Assembly: GCA_946406115.1 (NCBI GenBank)
Contig: OX291542.1
Location: 25,121,321 to 25,185,320 of the forward strand
Origin: Apoda limacodes
Lineage: Eukaryota; Arthropoda; Insecta; Lepidoptera; Limacodidae
Length of the DNA stretch: 64,000 nucleotides
Direction: 5' to 3'
This document shows, piece by piece, positions 1-13,800 of this stretch. The position numbers and the translations under genes were made by a program. Every line of letters starts with the position of its first letter. Within the stretch, counting starts at the first letter, position 1. The notes below the pieces were generated by a model. The model did no database searches. It had not been told where the DNA came from and was given only the letters and a program-made list of their open reading frames with translations.

Positions 1-1035
1 AGATACTAAAATGAAATGGTCAAAACCAGATGGTCTTTATTGACTCAAATAAGATAGTTCTTATTTAGGTGAGATAAAATCATTTGGTATCAAATAGTGT
101 TGCATATGTCCTGTATTTAAGGTATTGGCACTGTATTGCTCTGTCCGGTCCTGTATTATTGTGCAACCTTAATTTGTCTCATAATTTTTAACTGCTCAGT
201 TCTATTAACACATTTATATACTACTGTTTTAAAATGTTCCAAATATAAGGCTAACAACTGTATTGAATTGATCTTTATTTCGATGCACTGCAACATACCG
301 TGCAACAAACTTTTCTGGCCTTTTGACCTTAGGTGTTTCTTCGCTAGTGTCATTGCAAGTTCACATTATTTCAATAGTCTTGAATTTAGACTACCGGGTC
401 AGAAAAGCTTGTTCCACTATAATGAAGATAAATCAAAAACTGGGCAAGTCGTTTACTACCGTATAAACACACATAATATTTGCGTTTTCTTTGTGACATT
501 TTTCGAAATAGCTAAAATATGATTTTTTTTTTACGTTTTCAACCACCATGCTTTTGCCATTTTGAAAATTTCTAAAACCTGAATTGACAAAATAGATACC
601 ATATAATTATGGAACCTGCTCACAAAATTTCACGAGAATCGGCTGACTAATGCGACCCATAGATGAGAACATCCGGACAGACATACAAAATCATTTTTGC
701 TCAAACTAAAAAGGGGACGCTTCGTGCTCGCTAGGTTGATTTATCTTAATGGTCGCACATTTGAAATATTTTGACAGATACATTTTGCGGCGATCGAGAA
801 ATTAGCAGTTTGTTTGTCAAATGCAGGTAGCATAACTAATCAGTCGTCAAAGGTAGGCCACCTTGTAAATTAAAAAAATAGTTGTCGAGCGGTTTCAAGA
901 GTACCTACTATTATTTGTATTTACCAGTACAATTCGGTTTTAAGAAAAACTCTAAGAAAAACCTGTGCAGTTCCTTGGATGGAACTGATATTAATTATTT
1001 AAAAATAAGGCTAATCCTTATTTTTTTCTGAACAG
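1..1035 (+). other. spn-E intron, 5' part cut by the window edge
   Basis: No exon is visible here. The stretch is AT-rich and ends in a polypyrimidine tract and the acceptor AACAG at 1031-1035, in front of the first visible spn-E exon. Around 595-700 it carries wording typical of decayed lepidopteran interspersed repeats (a 'cacgagaatcggctg' phrase followed by 'ccggacagacatac'). The longest open frame (136-522) has no recognisable domain and I do not treat it as a gene. Confidence 0.6.
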
Positions 1036-4000
1036 TGGTTGATTACTGTCTGATGAAAGTGCTTGTAGCCGATGAGAACACCAACTTTACTTCACTGACA
1101 CTTTCGTGGGCGTCCAAAACGAACTGTGAGCAGCGTGCAGGACGAGCGGGACGAGTGCGGGACGGACGTGTGTACAGACTCGTCAACGACAAGTTCTATG
1201 TAAGTCATATTGTTGTTATTGCCTCAGCCGCTGTTTGTACCTAATACAGGGACACTGTACCGTATTGTACCGTATTTATTTATCATTTCCGGTAGACTAA
1301 GTTTACTTAGGTGTTTACTACCGTATGCTTCTGTACTAGTTAACGTCAAGTTTTTACGTACACCTATATTTATAATTGAATAATTTGTTTGCGCAGGATA
1401 GTTTACCCCAAGAGTGTTCGCCGGAAATTGTGAGATGTCCATTGGAAAGATTGGTACTCCTCGCCAAAATGCTGGATATGGGGCCTCCCAGTGACATTCT
1501 GGCCCTTGCCATGGACCCTCCAGAAATGTCTAACATACATCGAACCATACTTGTGCTTAAAGAGGTAATAATACACATCAGGCTTTCGGCCGAAATAAAA
1601 ATATACAGAAACATTGCATGTCCAAATGTTTAAAGTTATAGATATTGGATGTAATAAAGCTGGTATAAAAATTCTAAACTGCATTCACCTTAAACGTTGT
1701 CTTTTAAATTTCTTTATCTAGATAGGCGCTTTGAAAAAGCTTACGGATGAAGAATGGTCCTCATCCGATGGTGAAATTACTTATCTGGGTCGCATCATGG
1801 CGAAATTGCCCCTAGATGTTAAGGTATCTAAGGCTATCGTGCTCGGATACATATTTGGATGCCTGGAAGAAACTATTATAATGGGTAAGTTGTTTTGGCG
1901 CCTTTTTATTCTAAATTTAAATGCGTGTCTGAAGTTAGACGCAAATGTTGTAGGTAATTTTCAAAAACGGAATCCTTATAATTACGTCATGTTTGTCCAT
2001 TCGTCCGTATGTCACAGGCTTATGAATCCGTTGTCTTGTGAGGGGTTGTCAGGGTTGTTACGAACGTATGGCCGTTATATACAGTTTTCACCGATAGTAT
2101 TCCGCCTACAAACGTGATAGATGGTGAGCTTATCGCACAAACCATTATCGAGACAATTTTACAATTATCAAATCATTACAATATTGGTTGTCTCTTATCG
2201 GGAGTCGAACACGGGACCTTTGACATAACAGCCGCACACTACCACTGCGTCAATCAGCTCTCAGTGAGCGGAAGTATGAAAGCACTTTGTAGTGGTGTTT
2301 TGTTGGATAGGCTTTGAAAATTACTTTTGACATTTTTAAGTAACTTTTCGTATGATGTATATCAGAACCTAACAGCTTTCAGATTTTGTTACATTATAGT
2401 TAAAAGTTTAAAAATTTGCCGTTTTATTCCAGCGGCTGCAATGTCTGTGAAAAATATATTCAGCAGTCCGTTCCGAGAGCGATTAAATGCTTACAACTCC
2501 AAGTTGACGTGGGCTGACGGCTCCACTAGCGACTGTATAGCTTTCCTCAACGTTTACAAGGTATGTACAAAAAATATGTTAATAATAAAAAAACAGCCTG
2601 TGTACAATTTTTCTTTATTAATCATCATCATAGTGGATAGGAAAGTTAAAAATTTGCTCTGATAGGTACTTTTTGAGGTATTAATATTTAATACGACTAT
2701 TTTTAAATCGAGCAAATCGCTCCGCGTGGCTCAAAGTGCTTATACAAAGTGGCAGCATATTGTTACGTCATAGCATACGATGCGTAGGGCAAATAAACTG
2801 GCCTGCAAAAGAAGGTATAACACTCATAAACGTGACGCTAACTTCTGTACTATTTAAATTAGAAACTTGAAATAAAAACATTATGTATAAAATTAAGTTT
2901 CGTTATATAAAAACTCCTTTTTGACAACCTCCTTTTAAATAATGGCTGAAAAAATAAACAAAAAAGAAAAACGCTCCCTTTTCAAATGCTGTAATTTTTT
3001 ACTTTTAGCTTTCTGCTTTTGTTTTTTGATCATTACATTATTACATTTAATTCATAAGCCACGGTATCTTCAGCACGTAAGCATTAATTATCATGCCTCT
3101 TTCACCTGAAGAATGTACAAGAATTATGGCACATCTGGAACTGGTATGCGTCGTACTGCAAGAATGGTGGGTGGGACATTAAGAACGGTCTTCAAGGTGT
3201 AACAAAGGTACGAAGAAACCGGAAACCATCTCTGCACTACAGCTAGAGAAGACCGATGTATTGCCAGCACTATTTTGAGAAATCGTCACCTCAATTCAGT
3301 TCAGGACCAACAGCAGCTTCTCCTGATGAGGGATGATTACATTAGCGAAGACACGGTTAGAAGAAGACTTGCAGAGGTAACCCTGAAGCCCTACAGGCCA
3401 GCAAATGGTCCCAAACTTGAGGCAGGGCATCGGGTTAACGGATTGAGCTATGCTCGTGACCACGTACAGTGGGGTGAAGAAGAATGGGCAAAAGTCTTGT
3501 TCACGGATGAGTCACGTTTCTCATTATTCACTCATGACGGAAGGCAAAAAGTCTACAGGCGGCCTGGTGAGCGAGCAGAAAGAGTCCAATACGGCGGGGG
3601 CTCTGTACACGTATGGGGAAGGTCGCACACAGTTAGTGGCCATAGAAACTGGCACTCTGCTCGGGGTGAGATATGCTCAAGAGATCCTTAATGAGTATGC
3701 AGGAACATATCTGGTAAATATGGGTGATCAATTCTAATGCAAGATAACGCCCGGCCACACACGACTCAGGTCGTACAAGAGTACATTCAGGAGGTTAGTA
3801 TCAACTTGATGGCCTGGCCATCAAGAAGTCCTGCCCTGAACCCGATCGAACACGCTTGGGATGAGCTCCAAAGGCTGGTCAGACGACGCAGACGACCTCC
3901 TGTCAACCTCAATGATCTTAAATAGGCCCTGATAGAAAAATGGGAGAATATCCCCCAACATCGTCTCCGAAACCTCGTCTTCAGTATGCCAAACAGACTC

Positions 4001-4831
4001 GAAGCTGTGATCAGAGCCAAAGGAGGCAACACCAGTTTTTAAAAAGGTGATTTTAAGACTACAAACACCTTTTTCAGGGTTTTTTAGGTTTTTGCCATTC
4101 AGTGAAAGTGGCTACTTTTTGTTTTTATGTTTCATTTATTTTAAAAACATTAAGTTAAGTAAAATAAACTTATGTTCAAAAAATCTTTTTTACTGTTCTA
4201 AATGTTGTTTTTATTTCAAGTCTCTAAGTTTAATAGTTTCGGAGAAAATTCAATTTAAAAACTGTTATACCTTATTTTGCAGGCCAGTGTAGTACGGCGC
4301 GTTAAAGATTATATTAATTATATTCTTAAATATTGCATTTACGATTGTACTGCCATAATAAAAGTTGTAATAAAATTGATAAGAAAGAAAAAAATTAGTT
4401 TACTAATAGCTTGGATTTTGGCTTTGCAAAATATCCCAAAACGCAAGATATACAATTTTTTTTTTGCCAATCATGTTTGCTATAATGTAAAATATAAAGC
4501 TAATCTGCAATGGTCAACATCTAATTCCCTATTAAAATTTTTGCCGTTAAAAAAAGCGCAAACAAATTTTTATTTACCCAATGGTATTGAAAAGGTATCA
4601 ATATTTCCTATTTTCACATAGGTGTGGAACCACCTTCGCCAGCAACACCAACTGAAGACAGCAGACAACAGCCAGAAGCAATGGGCTCGCCAGTTCTACT
4701 TACAATTGCGGGCTCTGCGGGAGTTGGACGACTTGGTACGGGAACTTCGCAGGCGGCTCTCGCGCGAGGGCATAGAGCCTCTCCAGGGTAACTCGCCCTG
4801 GAACAAGAACGAACTGCCACTGGTGCTAAAG
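1036..4831 (+). CDS. spn-E: spn-E exons 1-5: helicase motif VI and HA2 region
   Basis: Exon 1 (1036-1199) begins in phase with two bases and reads VDYCLMKVLVADEN, then SWASK, then motif VI QRAGRAGRV, the arginine-finger motif of DEAH helicases. Exons 2-4 encode the degenerate winged-helix/ratchet (HA2) part, including RCPLERLVLLAKMLDMG, DGEITYLGRIMAKLPLDV and AAMSVKNIFSSPFRERL, which line up without gaps with vertebrate TDRD9. Exon 5 (4622-4831) is the charged helical stretch that continues into VILAGAFYPQYF in exon 6, a conserved phrase of this subfamily. Intron 4 (2561-4621) holds a whole Tc1-like element and intron 5 (4832-9072) a LINE. Confidence 0.93.
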
Positions 4832-7800
4832 GTCAGTGATCACAGCACCAAGTTCCATAATCCACATACTAAAAATATGTAGTTTGCGTGTAACGTTTTC
4901 ATTAATTGAAGAGAGTTAGTGCCACAGCAATTACTCGCTCAAACAAGCCGCCCGAACAATTAAAGCGGGGCAAAGCGAGTATTTGCTCAAATAAGCAGCC
5001 TGAACTTACAAAAAACCGGGGCAATAATAACAATAACATTGAGTAGTCTTGTGTTCCTGGTGGTGATTAAGGTTTCCAGTGCTCTTTGAAGATTCGCTGC
5101 GAGGACAGCGGACGACTGGCGGTGCTTGTTGCTGTCATTGCTCGACGTAGACGCGGCGTGCTGGTACGGCGGTTAGGGAGACCTGATGAAACGGCTGACC
5201 GCTGGCCGCCCGCAGGTTGTACGGTTTCCCGAATCCCTGAAACGCCAACCTGTGTAAAGTCTCTGAAGCGGTAGTCGTGCCGGAGAAGGAGACCGGGGTG
5301 GACCCGGCTACTACAACAGAGACTCAGATCAGGTGCCTTTCCGCCCGCCGTGTCAGCAATCGCATTATCTGTGCCGAGCTTTTACAGTTCTAGTACCGCA
5401 CCTTTTTGTCCTCTTAGTTGTCTGTGCAGTGAATCCTCATACTTAGTCTAAGTAATTTAAAAAATTGCCAGAACAAAGAATAGAAAAAGGGTTTTTACAG
5501 CGGCTACTCCATCCACATTTAATGTGACTTTTTGTACCATTAGGGGTATTCACGCAAATCTTAACGCAGTCCACCACAATCTGGAGACCGCGCAGCCGAC
5601 CTTTCTTTTTCTAACGAAGACGCAGATATCCTACCCGGCCGATACATCATACCTACATTATCCCGGTTACACACTCGAGCACAATTTTGTGAGATGTGCC
5701 GGTGTATGTATAATCGTCCGGGAGGATATCTGTTGTCGCTGCCTTCATAGCCTTAAAGACCAGTTGATATTGTAGGTGTGTGTAGATTACGGCTGCCACA
5801 CTCGTATCTATGCGTGCCTATACAGGTCTCATAGGGGTGACATGGACGTGGCTCGACTGCACCTGATTTTGACGACTGACAAAATTCTAGAGTAATATCC
5901 CACAGCAGTTATTTTCGAAGACTTCAACGCACACCATCGTAAGTGGCTCAGTTCTCGAACCAATAACTACGAAGGGATATCTGCTCATGAATTTGCTCTG
6001 ACCCATGGATTCTATCAGCTGGTACTTTCTCTTACGAGAATACCAAAGATATAGAAGACCATACGAGCGCCTCACTGCACCTTCTGCTGACTACACGTCC
6101 GGACGGATATTCCGTGTCAGTAGATGCGCCTCTAGGCTCCTCGGACCACTATCTCGTTCGGACTCAAGTGTCATACACACAACCCGATCCATCTGGGCCA
6201 ACTAATTGGCGTCGTGTGTGGCACTATAAGTCGGCAGACTGGGACGGATTGCGAGAATTTTATGCATCGTACCCGTGGAGGCAGCTCTGCTTTAGCTCAG
6301 ATGATCCTGACGTCTGCGCAGCCGCAGTCACTGAGACAATCCTCGTTGGTATGGAATGTTTCATTCCTAACCTGCGAGTAGCTACCGGCGTCAAAAAACG
6401 TTCGTGGTTTAATAGGTCTTGCAGAGAAGCTAAAATTCTTTAGCAAACTGCGTATGAGGCTTGGACCACGGCTCGTAATAATAAGGATCCGAATATTTCT
6501 GAGGTAAAAGCCAATTAAATGTTGCCTCGAGATTCAGTAAGAAAGCAACTGCCTGAGCAAAATTCCGATTCATCGGCAAAATTGGTGGGCGGCTTGCGAG
6601 CTATTCCTCTGGGAGTCGAGCTTTCTGGTCGCTTGTTAAAGCTGCCGTCATCGTTACCACCACTGTGAAAGTCTCCCGGTGCCCAAAAAGGGCAATAGAT
6701 CAGATCCATTGAATTACAGGCCTATCGCTATTACTTCTCTCCTTTCCAAGGTGACGGCGCGTGAGATCAACACACAGCTTCTAAGATACCTAGAAGAACA
6801 CGACCTGGTCAGTGACCTTCAATATGGCTTTCGCTACGGTCGCTCGACTGGTGACCTTCTAGTGTATGTCACACACCGATGGGCACTAGCCATTGAGAGT
6901 CAGGGGGAAGATTGGAATGTAGCCTGGACATAGCTAAGGCGTTCGATCGGGTCAGGCACCGGGGTTTGTGCAAATGGGTGGGTTGCTTTTTGTCCGGTAG
7001 ACCGTAGTTGACGGTAGTTGCTTTGATAGCTTAGACATTAATGCTGGTGTCCCGCAAGGCTCTGTGATGTCTTTTGCGCTGCATATCAATGACCTGTTGG
7101 ACATCAACAACATGCATTGCTATGCAGATGACAGTACTGGAGACGCATATTACACGGGTCATGCAAACATCCCGTGTTCCGTTGTGGAGGAAAAGTGCGG
7201 AGAGTCTTAGGTCTCTGACCGGGGACAGGAAAACTTGGCCCGATTTAACCCTACAAAGATACAAGTCGGCGCATTCACCGCTAAGAAAACCCCCAACCTC
7301 CATCTCCAAGAACATTGGGATCCTTGGTGTTGACATCTCCAGCGATGTTCAATTCCGAGATCATTTGCAAGACAAGGTGAAGCTGGCGTCAAAAAAACTA
7401 GGTGTAATTAAGTCGGCGCAATACTCCAGTCGCAATATCCAGTACCCCATATTGAGTACTGCTGCTATTACTGGGCCGGTTACCAGCTTGACCCTTTTGA
7501 CTCGGATCAACGACGGGCTTTGAGAATTGTCGACGATCCCAAACTTACTTGCCGCATCGAACCCTTAAAACTGTGTGTGTTCTACCGCTTGTACAACGGG
7601 ATGTGATCGGAGGAATTTTTTAAAATGATGCCTACGGCTACTATCTTCCATCGCACCACTCGTAATCGGCAGAGAATTTATTCACATACTTTAGAACCGA
7701 AATGGTCGCGTACAGTGCGGTTTCAGAGAAACTTCCTCCCGCGAACGCTTGGGTTGTGAAATGAGCTTCCTGCCAAGGTTTTCTCTAAGGACTACAGCAT

Positions 7801-10800
7801 GGGGTTCTTCAAGAAAGAAGTTATTGGATTTTTGAGGGGTTGGCAACGCGCGAGTGATACCCCTGATGTTACAAGCGTCCATGGGCTACGGTGACTGCTT
7901 ACCGTAAGCTTGTTCGTATAAAAAAAATTGAAAGCCATTTTGTTAATCACATCATAATAATGTCCTATGGAGTATTTACGTGCTTGAGTAGGTAATATTT
8001 TAATGAAAGTACATTTAAATCACTAGGAAAATTAACATAATATGACAGTGTATGGAATATATTTAATGGGCATTGAATATCAATTAGAACCACTATTTTT
8101 CAGCGTAGACAGCTTGTGTGCTTTTTAAGAGATCAAATGCAACTATACTGTATAAAAGACAACAGTAACAATTTTCATTGTTAATAATGTTATAACATCA
8201 CGCCACCCTGAAGGGGGTAGTCAGAGTATTTACGGACCATGTTATAATAAACTTATGGCTAATCTTAAACTTTCCATTTTTCTATGGAATCCTAACAAAT
8301 TCGATAAAATATACAAATTTTACTAAAATTGTAGTATAACTTAGGAGTTATATTAAGGAAAACTGTTTTTTTTTTAAGTTGTCTTGTCTTTTACGGTTTA
8401 AGCTATCTCTATATTAAATTCATCACAATTGGTCCAACCGCAAAATTTTACAGATTGATAGACAGACAGACACCGAGACTTTCGAATTTGTAATATTAGA
8501 ATGGAAGTATGGGTAGAGACCAATCGCTAACCTCCTCCTTTTTTAAAGTTGGTTAGTTGTTATTTATTAAATTAATATTTTCTCATAATATTAGTAGTTG
8601 TGCCGTTGGGAAATAAAAATGCTCTCAATTCAAAAAGAAAAGCTCGAAATTTGAGCTGTTCAGTTGGACGGTGGGGAATAAACGGAGCAATTTTATTTAC
8701 CTCGACTTAAATTTTTAATTACTATAATAATATACCATCACCACATTTATACTCAAAGAGTTGGTCAGAGAAATAACGGTTTTTATCTGTTGGCACGAAC
8801 AGTTTCACAATGCTCGTTAAATCCATGTTTCACCGACATCCAAATACTATAGTATTCCGTCTCACAAACGTTAAAGGTGGTGACGGTGAGCATATCGCCG
8901 TACCGGGCAGGAACCAAAGTCGAGATAAGTTAAAAACTCAGAGATTATAATATTGGTTACAAAACCGGTAATCGTACCCTGGACCTTCAAAAAAGATCTA
9001 CGTAATTACCACTCATACCACATAAAATTTTTGTTTATCTTAAGATGAACTAAAAAAACGCTATTGTTTCAGGTGATTCTAGCTGGTGCATTCTACCCAC
9101 AGTACTTTGTGCAAGTTTCGCAGGATGAATCTCGCGAGAGGGAAGCTGTACGGGTTTTGGGCGGGCTGGACCCAAGAAATACGGTTAGTAGATATTTCTT
9201 AATTGAAAATTATTAGATTTATATTGTTTGTAATTTTTATATCTAGAAACCATTTCAGTTTTGTATCTTTTTTCATTACTGTTATTCTTTAATAATTTTG
9301 ATAAATATTATAGAAAAGCTAAGGAACATGTATAAAATATACCCTTAAATATCTTTATTATATTTTTCAATACATAATATTACACAGACATCTTCTGGAA
9401 AACATGTAATTGTTTAGTATGATCATAATTATCCGTATCAAGAGATAATTTTCTAGTAGAAGCAAGCATCATTTTTTTCATCTCATTCTAGAACTTTGTA
9501 TATGTATGCTTACTATTTATTTTCGTAGGTATATAATTGTCAATATAGGGAGCTATAGGTCTTTAATATTAATTATTTTCAATGTGTACAATGTAATTTA
9601 TAATGACTATTTGTTCCTTAATAAAATAAAATAAAAAAAAAATCATTTATTATTTATGTTGTTCTTTTTCTTTCGTAATAAACTAAAAAACAATTTGCCT
9701 TTACATCATTATAAGAGTAGAAAGGGGTTACATTTGCTACCCTTAATTGTAATCACTTCAGTAAAAACTGGTTGACATTGGCCAAAGGAACTTGTAACAT
9801 TGTAAGATAATGTTAAAAAAATTATTGGTTAGGGTGTTAAAGTTTTCAAAACTGTTATGATGATTTATGATTTAACAACATAGGGGATGTTACAAAAATC
9901 ATATTAATCAATTAAATATTTACGTCAATCGTCAAACCTGCAATCGTTTATTACTGATATTGTACAAAGGCAATGATGTAAATAAATCTTGTAGATATAA
10001 TATGTTTTTGATTTTTTAAGGTGTATCTAAAAGACTTTCCCGTCGATCAGCCTACAGAGATCTACTCGGCCGCTATTAGAAATGCGGTGCGTCAACAAAT
10101 CGGAGACGAACCAAGGGTCACATTTGATAAGAATAGCAGGTATTTTTTTGTTTATTAATATTAAAGCTAAGTTATCAAATCTATATATATGTCGTCTCAT
10201 TCGGACATGCAGCACAATAATTATTATACGCATAATAATCCCTGTTCGTTCACGCCATAACTTCCGAATTACTGCACCAAATTGGATAATACTATTTTTG
10301 TTGTGTTTGTCATTGTTAAGGCAAGGTTTTCATGAACTTCCGAATTACTGCACCAAATTGGATAATTCTATTTTTGTTGTGTTCGTCATTGTTAAGGCAA
10401 GGTTTTCATGAAAGTAAAAAATGGGTCAAGTGCGAGTCGGGGCACGCATTAAGGGTAAACCGATTGTTATGAGAATTTGGTAAACTGTTGTGCATACACC
10501 AGGGAAGGTGTCTGAATTAGTACAACCCTTTAACAGTAGGTGGCGCACCAGTTGTTTTAAAAATGAGAAACAACATTCGCGGGGTCAGCTGGTATATATG
10601 TATATAAATATCCGTTAATTACTATTACCAAATAAAGACTGCTCTAAGTGCTTTAATCTACTATTCATAATTAGCATTCAGGGGTTAAGCCATATGTCAA
10701 AAAACTAAACTTTTCATCCGTAACTCGTCATAATAGTGTGACAATATGTAAGCTGTAACTTTTAAAAGGTTTTTTTTTCCTTTAGGAAAGTCTACTTGAC

Positions 10801-13800
10801 ATTCGGACACTATAATCAATCTAAGCAAGACCACAACTCTAGAGTGAGTAAATATCTTTATTATTTTATTGTTTTATGGTCTTTCTGTCTCAATGCATTT
10901 TTTTATATCCAACTAATGTAAGTGGTATTTTGTTGACAAGCATTATACGCATTAAATGCGCTATATGCTCTGTATGCGCACATTCGATCGTTCTGCTGGC
11001 CGAAAATGAATGCGCTCTGTGTTGAATATGGCTTCACTTGCGGACAATGAAACGCCTTGGATGCACATGCCCGGGAGGTAGAGCAGTGGATGCGCTGTCA
11101 AAATAGTGAACAGCCATATTGTTTGTTTGCATTTGGTGAACAAAACGATTATAATGTCTCTGCGATGTCATAACTCTTAATGTCGTCAACAAAACAAAGC
11201 AGATGCATTAATATCTGATTACATGTTGAACAATGTAATGTGATTAGTGCTAATTTGTAATTTTCAGGATCCCACTATACCTGGCCAAGTGGTGTTGCCA
11301 GTGTATAAAGCTATCAAAGCGCGGCAACTCAGGATGGATGTAAAAATATCGTTACTACCGTGAGTTCTTACTTTTGATCGAACTAGGTCTTTGCCGAGTA
11401 AATAAATAAATAAAAACAAATAAATATTTTTTGACGTTACTCATAGTGTTATCCAATCCCAAATGTATATATACTTTTTTTTTGTAAATACATACATATT
11501 ATACGTATAAAACACCTAGTCTTAAGACAAACACAAATAATAAATGTTTGTCTTGTGCGGGAATCGAACCTACACCTCCTTAATTCAGCAGTTGGGTTAC
11601 CCATTGAGCCACGGAGTCGAAAAGAAGACGACGAAGAAAGAATAAATTTTTTTTATATATCTCATTGTCTTTGTTAAACATTGCGTTTTGGTTTAGGTTG
11701 GATAAAGCAAATAAACTGGCAGCTGCTATAGAAGCTAACAGGGCGACGTTAGATACTGACAAAATGGTTCCCCGTCTACCCGACATAGACGACACGCACC
11801 TCCCAATCAAAATATCTCAAGTAAATGAATTTTATGATACAAAACATAAAACAAAAAGTCTTGCTTACTCTGTGTTCCTTTGATATGTGTTTATCATCTT
11901 AGAACTTTCTTGAATTGTTTGAATAACTAGAACAAGACGATAGAAAGGATTTTCTCGTTGGTCCATCTAATATGTCCAACTGGTTGTACAAACGGTAATT
12001 TTCTCCCCGTGGACCAAACATTAGGACATCGAAATTCACATGGCCCCTACGACTACATACTTCAAGCTTTTTAACCGAATTAAAAAAAAGTTTCTTAAAT
12101 GATCGAGGTTTTCTTTCTTAAAACAACGTTGAGTCGGATTAACGCAATAAAGGTTTTAGACTGAACTGAATATCGTACCTTTTTAACGAACTCTGAAAAG
12201 GCAGATAGTTGTTGTAGTTAAAAAACGTTAAGTGTGAGTCGGATAAGCACACTGAGGGTTTAATACGGAATATAAATACCAAAGCTTTTTAACCAAGTTC
12301 AATTGCCGGTTTTGCACTAAAATCTATTCAATTTTTACTCCAGCCTTAAAATATTATATCTCCAAAACTGTTGATTGCACGAGTAGACCAGTAGTTTCTT
12401 TGCGATAGATAGATAGTGATAGATGTCAACAAAAGAAATACTCGATCATTTGAGAAACTCTTTTCAAAGTCGGTTAAAAAGCTTTGATATATTATGTAGT
12501 TGTACGGAGGGCCATGTAAAGTTCGGTTTTCTAAAGTTCAACTATTAAGTTAGTCCACGGAGAAAAAAATCCCGTTCCTACAACCAGTTGGACATTTAAG
12601 ATGGACCAACGGCTAACACTTGGTCTTTTTAATAGCCTCTCGTTTGGTATTTCTCCTTACCACCCTTAGATTTCGAGTTATCCTAGTAATTCAAACCTCA
12701 CAAAGTTCTAAGATTTTGGTTTTTTTTTACTCTTAATCAACATATTCGTCAAATTAATGTCTTTATGAAAATACATTGAAGTCTGTAAAAATATGAATAT
12801 AACGGGGTATACGAGTCCCTAAAATATTATTAGAAAGCAAGTTCCGATGTCTTCCTAGCCTAGGGGAGACAACAGGACTTTTAAAATCCTGATGGCTAAT
12901 GGGAACCGTTAGGGGGGGACACGAGACCGACATCTTTATTTACTATGCAAAAATTGGGGAGCAAATTGTTGTTTAACATGTAGATTAACAACATATTTGT
13001 TTAGTCCAATTTTTTGTCCAAGCAAAATGTTCTTGAACGTCTATTGTTGCCTGATAAATACGAGGCTTAAAAATTTTGTTACTTATAATACGTATTACTT
13101 ATTACTATTGTAACATGTTCGCTATTTATCATAAACGCAAAAGCAAGAAATGTATGTTGCGCAAATCTTTAAATAACTTTAAATTATGGAAATAAAAGAA
13201 TCATTTAAAACTAGCTTCTGCCTGCGGTTTCACCCGCCCTAAATTCGGTTATCGGTGTAGGATTTCAATGGCAACTCCTCATTAATAGAAAAAAAAACTG
13301 ACTCACACTTAAGGTTTTCAAGTAGCCTATGTCCTTCCCCAGGACTCAAACTATCTCCATGCTGAATTTCATCTTAATCGTTACAGCGAAGTGAAGAGGT
13401 AATGGACAGACAGACAGTATTACTTTCCCATTTATAATACTTATATGGATGAAATTATTAAATTAAAACTGGTTATTTAATAATTTACTGTCATTTTTGG
13501 AATGAATATTATTTATGCGCTTACGGTAAATAGCATTATATGATAGAACCGCAATTTGATAAGCGAAATGGTTACAGAGATTGAGGTAATGGAGTTTGAG
13601 TGTAAAAATCTGAGTTGAGTTTACATGCTTAATAATACAATATTTACACTTAAAAATGTTAAGCAAATTTATGCTGTAGCTCATTACCATCTCGTAGCTA
13701 GATGATTTTCTTGCTGGGCTAATGTTTTGGCGTTTGCAGTTTATAAACGTGGGCAAATTCTGGGCACAATACGATGATGAGTCAACAGCGAGTGACTTGG

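Noticed and set aside
156..522. Open frames on both strands near the left edge
   Set aside because: They overlap each other, lack domains, and lie in an intron of AT-rich repeat sequence.
11552..11620. Functional tRNA gene
   Set aside because: The A and B boxes are good but the acceptor and T stems do not pair properly, so it is a SINE head.
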